Shown here piece after piece: positions 60,673-64,000 of a DNA stretch of 64,000 nucleotides; within the stretch, counting starts at the first letter, position 1; every line of letters starts with the position of its first letter. A program made the translations under genes and the position numbers. The DNA lies in contig DASTRY010000089.1 in assembly GCA_035760965.1 (NCBI GenBank), positions 1-64,000 of the forward strand, read 5' to 3'. The stretch is from JADGHX01 sp035760965 (lineage in GTDB: Bacteria > Pseudomonadota > Gammaproteobacteria > Steroidobacterales > Steroidobacteraceae). Under the pieces are notes generated by a model. That model had not been told where the DNA came from. It did no database searches and was given only the letters and a program-made list of their open reading frames with translations.

Positions 60673-62535
60673 ATGCAAACGAGGCGTTTTGCGGGGACTG
60701 CGGCTCTCATGGTCGCGGGGTGGCTGGGATTGTCGATCGCACAGGCCGCGACGCCGAAGGGCGAGGAAGTGTTCCAGCGCGCGTGCGCGGGCTGCCACAC
60801 GAATACGCCACCGCCGGCCCGTAAGCTCGGAGAGCCCCCGCCGGATCCCTCGGCCCTGGCGCCGCGCGCAGTTCCGCCGGATCGCCTCAAGCTCTTCACG
60901 CCCGAGGCGATCCTGAATGCGCTCACGAACGGCAAGATGCAGGCGCAGGCCGCAAGCCTGAGTCCAGCCGAACGCCGCGCGGTTTCCGAATTCGCGAGCG
61001 GGCAGACGTTCAGCGCGTCCGCAGCGGCCAAGAAGAACAGCCTGTGCAAGTCCGTCCGGCCGATGACGGACATCGACCACGGCCCGCGCTGGCTCGGATG
61101 GGGCAACGGCGTCGAGAACGTGCGCTATCAACCGCAGGAGCAAGGCAAGCTCACCGCGGCGGACCTGCCCAAACTCGAGCTGAAGTGGGCCTTCGGCTAC
61201 GCGAACATCGGCTCGGCGCGCGCGGCGCCTACGGTCGTGGGGAATCGCTTGTTCGCGGCGAGCGAGAACGCAGAGGTGCACGCGCTCGATCCGAAGACCG
61301 GGTGCACGTACTGGACCTACAAGGCGGATTTCGGTGTGCGCGTCGCGCTCAGCGTCGGTCACTATCGAGGCGGCACCGCCGTCTATTTCGCCGACACGCG
61401 CGCCAACGCGTACGCGCTCGATGCGAACACCGGCAAGCTGATCTGGAAGACGAAAGTCGATCAGCATCCGATGGCGGGAGTCACCGGCGCGCCGGTGTTC
61501 TTCGACGGCAAGCTGTACGTGCCCGTGCAGGGCATCAGCGAAGAGGGCACCGGGTCCTTCAACAATTATGCGTGCTGCACGTTCCGCGGCAACTTGACCG
61601 CGCTCGACGGCAACACCGGCGCCATCGTCTGGAAGACGTACACGGTGGATGAGACGCGTCCGACCGGCAAGAGCAAGACGGGTGTGCAGATGTACGGCCC
61701 GGCCGGCGGCAGCATCTGGTCGCCGCCGACCATCGACGCGAAGCGTCGCCTCGTCTACGTCGGGACGGGCAATGGTTTTGCCGACCCGCCCCAGAAGATG
61801 ACCGACGCGGTCATCGCGATGGACCTCGATACCGGCGCGGTCAAGTGGTTCAACCAGATCCTGCCGAACGACTCGTGGGCGATGGGCTGCAAGGCGAAGA
61901 ACCCCGACAACCCGGCGTGCCCGGAGACACTCGGTCCGGACTTCGATTTCTCCGCGCCGCCCGCGCTCGTTCACACGGCGAGCGGCGATCGGCTCGTGCT
62001 GCCGCAGAAATCCGGCCTCGGCTTCGCGCTCGATCCGGACGCGGGCGGGAAGGTGCTGTGGCAGTACCGCTTCGGGCAGGGCAGCGGGCTCGGCGGTCAA
62101 TGGGGCACGAGCAGCGACGGCGAGCTCGCCTTCTTTGGCACCGCGGACATGCTCACGCCCACTCCGGGCGGCATGCACGCGGTGCGCATCGCCGATGGCA
62201 GCCTCGCGTGGAAAGTGCCGCCGCAGGCCAAGCTGTGCGGCGACAAGCCCGGATGTAGCGCGGGTCAGGGGAGCGCGACGACCGTCATCCCCGGCGCGGT
62301 GCTGAGCAGCGGGATGGATGGCGGCCTGCGCGCGTACTCGACGAAGGACGGCTCCATCCTCTGGCTCTACGACACCAACAAGGAGTTCACGACGGTGAAC
62401 GGTGTGCGCGCGCGGGGCGGCAGCATGGACGGGGCGGGGCCCGTGGTCGTCGACGGCATGATGTACGTGAATTCGGGCTACGGCGGCTTGATCGGCGTGC
62501 CTGGGAACGTGCTGCTGGCGTTCGGCATCGACTAG
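60673..62535 (+). CDS. Cytochrome c-PQQ dehydrogenase (polyvinyl-alcohol dehydrogenase type)
   Basis: 620 residues from the ATG at 60673, four bases after a GGGGG run (ATG at 60655 adds six). Signal peptide about 1-26. Heme c motif C38-A-G-C-H42 in a short N-terminal cytochrome domain, then an eight-bladed PQQ propeller ('RAAPTVVGNRLFAASENAEV', 'TPTPGGMHAVRIADGSLAW'). 'NNYACCTFRGNLTALDGNTG' contains adjacent cysteines, as in the vicinal disulfide of quinoprotein alcohol dehydrogenases. The cytochrome-first order fits PVA-dehydrogenase-like proteins. Periplasmic alcohol oxidation passing electrons to cytochrome c is likely; the substrate is unknown. No PQQ synthesis genes nearby. Confidence 0.9.
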   Translation: MQTRRFAGTAALMVAGWLGLSIAQAATPKGEEVFQRACAGCHTNTPPPARKLGEPPPDPSALAPRAVPPDRLKLFTPEAILNALTNGKMQAQAASLSPAERRAVSEFASGQTFSASAAAKKNSLCKSVRPMTDIDHGPRWLGWGNGVENVRYQPQEQGKLTAADLPKLELKWAFGYANIGSARAAPTVVGNRLFAASENAEVHALDPKTGCTYWTYKADFGVRVALSVGHYRGGTAVYFADTRANAYALDANTGKLIWKTKVDQHPMAGVTGAPVFFDGKLYVPVQGISEEGTGSFNNYACCTFRGNLTALDGNTGAIVWKTYTVDETRPTGKSKTGVQMYGPAGGSIWSPPTIDAKRRLVYVGTGNGFADPPQKMTDAVIAMDLDTGAVKWFNQILPNDSWAMGCKAKNPDNPACPETLGPDFDFSAPPALVHTASGDRLVLPQKSGLGFALDPDAGGKVLWQYRFGQGSGLGGQWGTSSDGELAFFGTADMLTPTPGGMHAVRIADGSLAWKVPPQAKLCGDKPGCSAGQGSATTVIPGAVLSSGMDGGLRAYSTKDGSILWLYDTNKEFTTVNGVRARGGSMDGAGPVVVDGMMYVNSGYGGLIGVPGNVLLAFGID

Positions 62536-62609
62536 CCCTACGCGCCGCCGCCGCTGCGGCGAGCGGCGCTCTCGACTCGCGGGCCGCAAACGCGGAAGCT
62601 TGCGGCCCC

Positions 62610-63407
62610 ATGGCGAAAGACATCACCGCCGCGGTGCGCGAGGTCTGCCTCTTTTTCCCCGAGGCCGAGGAGTTTGTCTCGCACGGCTCCCCGAACTATC
62701 GGGTGCGCGGCAAGACCTTCGCCGCGTACTGCGTGAATCATCACGGCGACGGCCGCATCGCCTTGTGGCTCGCCTCGCCGCCCGGCGCGCAAGAGGTGCA
62801 CACGCGCGGCGAGCCGAAGCACTTCTTCGTCCCGCCGTACGTCGGGCCGCGCGGCTGGCTCGGCGTGAACCTCGACAAGGGGCTCTCGTGGAAGCGCATC
62901 GCCGTGCTGGTGCGCGAAGCGTACGAGAAAGTTGCGCCCAAGCCGCTCATCGCGAAGATCGGCAAGACGATCGAGATCGCGCCGCCGACCGCGAAGCTCG
63001 CTCCGACCGACATCGATCCGATGCAATCGAAGCGCGCGCAGGCGGTGCTGAAGAGGCTGCGAAAGATCGCAGGGGCGTGGCCGGAGGTGGCCGACGCCCG
63101 GCAGTTCGGCGCGCCGGTGCTGAAGGTGGGGCAAAAGACCTTCGCGCAGGCGTACTACAACGCGAAGCGGCTGAAGCTCGGTTTCTGGGTGGGTGTGGAG
63201 CGGCAGCCCCTGCTCACGCTCGACGAGCGGTATACGCTCCCCAAGTACACGGCTCACATCGGTTGGATCGAGCTCGACGTGCACGAGTCCGCGGACTGGG
63301 ACGAGATCCGCGCGCTCGCGCTCGACAGTTATCGGCACTTCGCCAAGAAGTCCACGCTCGCCGCGCTCGAGCCGACCCTACGCTCTGCAAGCAAGAGGAC
63401 CCCATGA
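62610..63407 (+). CDS. Tandem MmcQ/YjbR-family protein (DUF419)
   Basis: 265 residues with two copies of the YjbR fold. Copy 1 about 1-120 ('CLFFPEAEEFVSHGSPNYRV', 'PPYVGPRGWLGVNLDKGLSW') and copy 2 about 140-250 ('WPEVADARQFGAPVLKVGQK', 'YTAHIGWIELDVHESADWDE'). Single-domain relatives are small DNA-binding-like alpha/beta proteins of unknown role; the fused pair is double length. The stop overlaps the next start (ATGA), so it is coupled to the RidA-like gene. Confidence 0.87.
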   Translation: MAKDITAAVREVCLFFPEAEEFVSHGSPNYRVRGKTFAAYCVNHHGDGRIALWLASPPGAQEVHTRGEPKHFFVPPYVGPRGWLGVNLDKGLSWKRIAVLVREAYEKVAPKPLIAKIGKTIEIAPPTAKLAPTDIDPMQSKRAQAVLKRLRKIAGAWPEVADARQFGAPVLKVGQKTFAQAYYNAKRLKLGFWVGVERQPLLTLDERYTLPKYTAHIGWIELDVHESADWDEIRALALDSYRHFAKKSTLAALEPTLRSASKRTP

Positions 63408-63745
63408 CGATCAATCGATTCGACGCAGGCCCGCGCATGAGTCAGGCGGTGGTTCACAACGGCACGGTGTATCTCGCCGGGCAGGTGGCGAAGGGCGCGA
63501 CGGTGCGCGAGCAAACGACACAGGTGCTGAAGCAGATCGATGCGCTGCTGAAGCAAGCCGGCACCGACAAGTCGAAGCTGCTGTCGGCGACCATTTGGCT
63601 CACGAGCATGGCGAACTTCAGCGAGATGAACGCCGTGTGGGATGCGTGGGTGTCGCCCGGCAATCCGCCGGCGCGGGCCACCGTGGAGGCGAAGTTGGCC
63701 TCGCCCGAGTACGCGGTGGAGATCGCCTGCATCTGCGCGCTGTGA
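63404..63745 (+). CDS. RidA/YjgF-family protein
   Basis: 113 residues; start ATG at 63404 overlaps the YjbR-like stop. 'AVVHNGTVYLAGQVAKGATV', 'REQTTQVLKQIDALLKQAGT' and 'DKSKLLSATIWLTSMANFSE' are the Rid core; 'NPPARATVEAKLASPEYAVE' includes the conserved Arg-Ala-x-Val. The usual catalytic Arg of deaminating RidA lies in 'PARATV', so imine/enamine hydrolysis is possible, although many Rid subfamilies have other roles. Likely homotrimer in the cytosol. Confidence 0.9.
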   Translation: MTINRFDAGPRMSQAVVHNGTVYLAGQVAKGATVREQTTQVLKQIDALLKQAGTDKSKLLSATIWLTSMANFSEMNAVWDAWVSPGNPPARATVEAKLASPEYAVEIACICAL

Positions 63746-63900
63746 AAGGTGGGTCCCGCGCGGTGCCGTGAGATGTGCGCCGCGCGCGCGGTGCGGCCGA
63801 CAGGTCACGTGCGGGAACGATCGCGTCGACCATTCCACGGGAAATCCCCGCGCGCACAGGCTCGCGTTCGCCGCGAACCCGAAGGCAGTCGCCGAGCGAG

Positions 63901-64000
63901 TCAGGCGTCGAACCGATACGACGCCATGGACACGCCCCACACGTGATCGCGAAACGCGAGGTGCCCTTGACTCGTGCCCGCCGCGCCGGCGGCGACCATC
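63901..64000 (-). CDS. Possible 3' end of a gene running off the right edge
   Basis: On the minus strand a frame is open from the window edge to a TGA at 63901-63903 and reads '...SQGHLAFRDHVWGVSMASYR' with a short tail. Only about 32 codons are visible, no family is recognisable, and the frame may be chance. Listed because the residue mix is protein-like and the 155 bp between the RidA-like stop and this point hold no other gene. Confidence 0.3.
   Translation of the reverse strand, partial: MVAAGAAGTSQGHLAFRDHVWGVSMASYRFDA

Overview
The window is GC-rich, densely coded bacterial DNA. Several features point to a gammaproteobacterium: an asmA-like/mutY/yggX run, hemCD beside a two-component system, an Anbu proteasome-homologue operon, an LpxR-type outer-membrane lipase, RND efflux and a large 'VVVTGSR' TonB receptor. 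A Steroidobacteraceae/Nevskiales-like lineage would fit, but that is inference from gene content. I see no CRISPR array, insertion sequence, integrase or prophage.

Layout. 1-902: C-terminal part of an MlrC-type metallopeptidase. 1006-2103 (-): OmpA-family protein with a polyproline hinge. 2376-7878 (+): ethanolamine-type permease, glutamine-synthetase-like ligase, aldehyde dehydrogenase and iron alcohol dehydrogenase, a set suited to gamma-glutamylated amino-alcohol catabolism; then a DUF883-type small membrane protein. 8565-17826 (+): near-complete heme cluster hemA, hemL, histidine kinase, response regulator, hemC, hemD, hemB, hemE, hemF, mostly with overlapping stops and starts. It carries glutamyl-tRNA to protoporphyrinogen IX; hemG/hemY and hemH are not here. 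A 65-codon gene with a strong Shine-Dalgarno runs tail-to-tail into hemF.

18316-22825 (+): DUF4331 protein, lipoprotein, TPR protein and HupE/UreJ-like membrane protein, a four-gene cassette of unknown function. 22955-28044 (+): multi-PAS kinase and LuxR-type regulator, ECF sigma factor, probable anti-sigma partner and DUF4097 protein. The next intergenic region holds what I consider the best novel signal: a textbook sigma-54 -24/-12 promoter followed by about 117 nt that fold into hairpins, carry the motif GACCCCC twice and end in a strong intrinsic terminator. This is a candidate sigma-54-dependent small RNA. It is followed by an M16 peptidase (28480-31218).

31232-36128 (-): circularly permuted ATP-grasp, alpha-E, transglutaminase-like and Anbu genes, then a SnoaL-like protein. 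An 86-bp multi-palindromic element lies just upstream of the ATP-grasp gene. 36434-39372 (+): asmA-like, mutY, yggX. 47922-39373 (-): periplasmic adaptor, RND pump, outer-membrane factor, then a GAF-domain histidine kinase and LuxR-type regulator, apparently one operon. 48202-50210: LpxR-like lipase and a LigE-like glutathione transferase, separated by a 20-bp tandem repeat.

50710-50785: tRNA-Phe(GAA) with a strong sigma-70 promoter, followed by small accessory genes (membrane protein, DUF3024, YdeI-like, orphan ExbD, VOC protein) and chromate transporter ChrA. 55253-55351: three 33-bp tandem repeats. 55457-63745: TonB-dependent receptor (-), FMN alpha-hydroxy-acid oxidase (-), exported peroxiredoxin (+), cytochrome c/PQQ dehydrogenase (+), tandem YjbR protein (+) and RidA-like protein (+). 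A possible gene end on the minus strand is cut off at the right edge.
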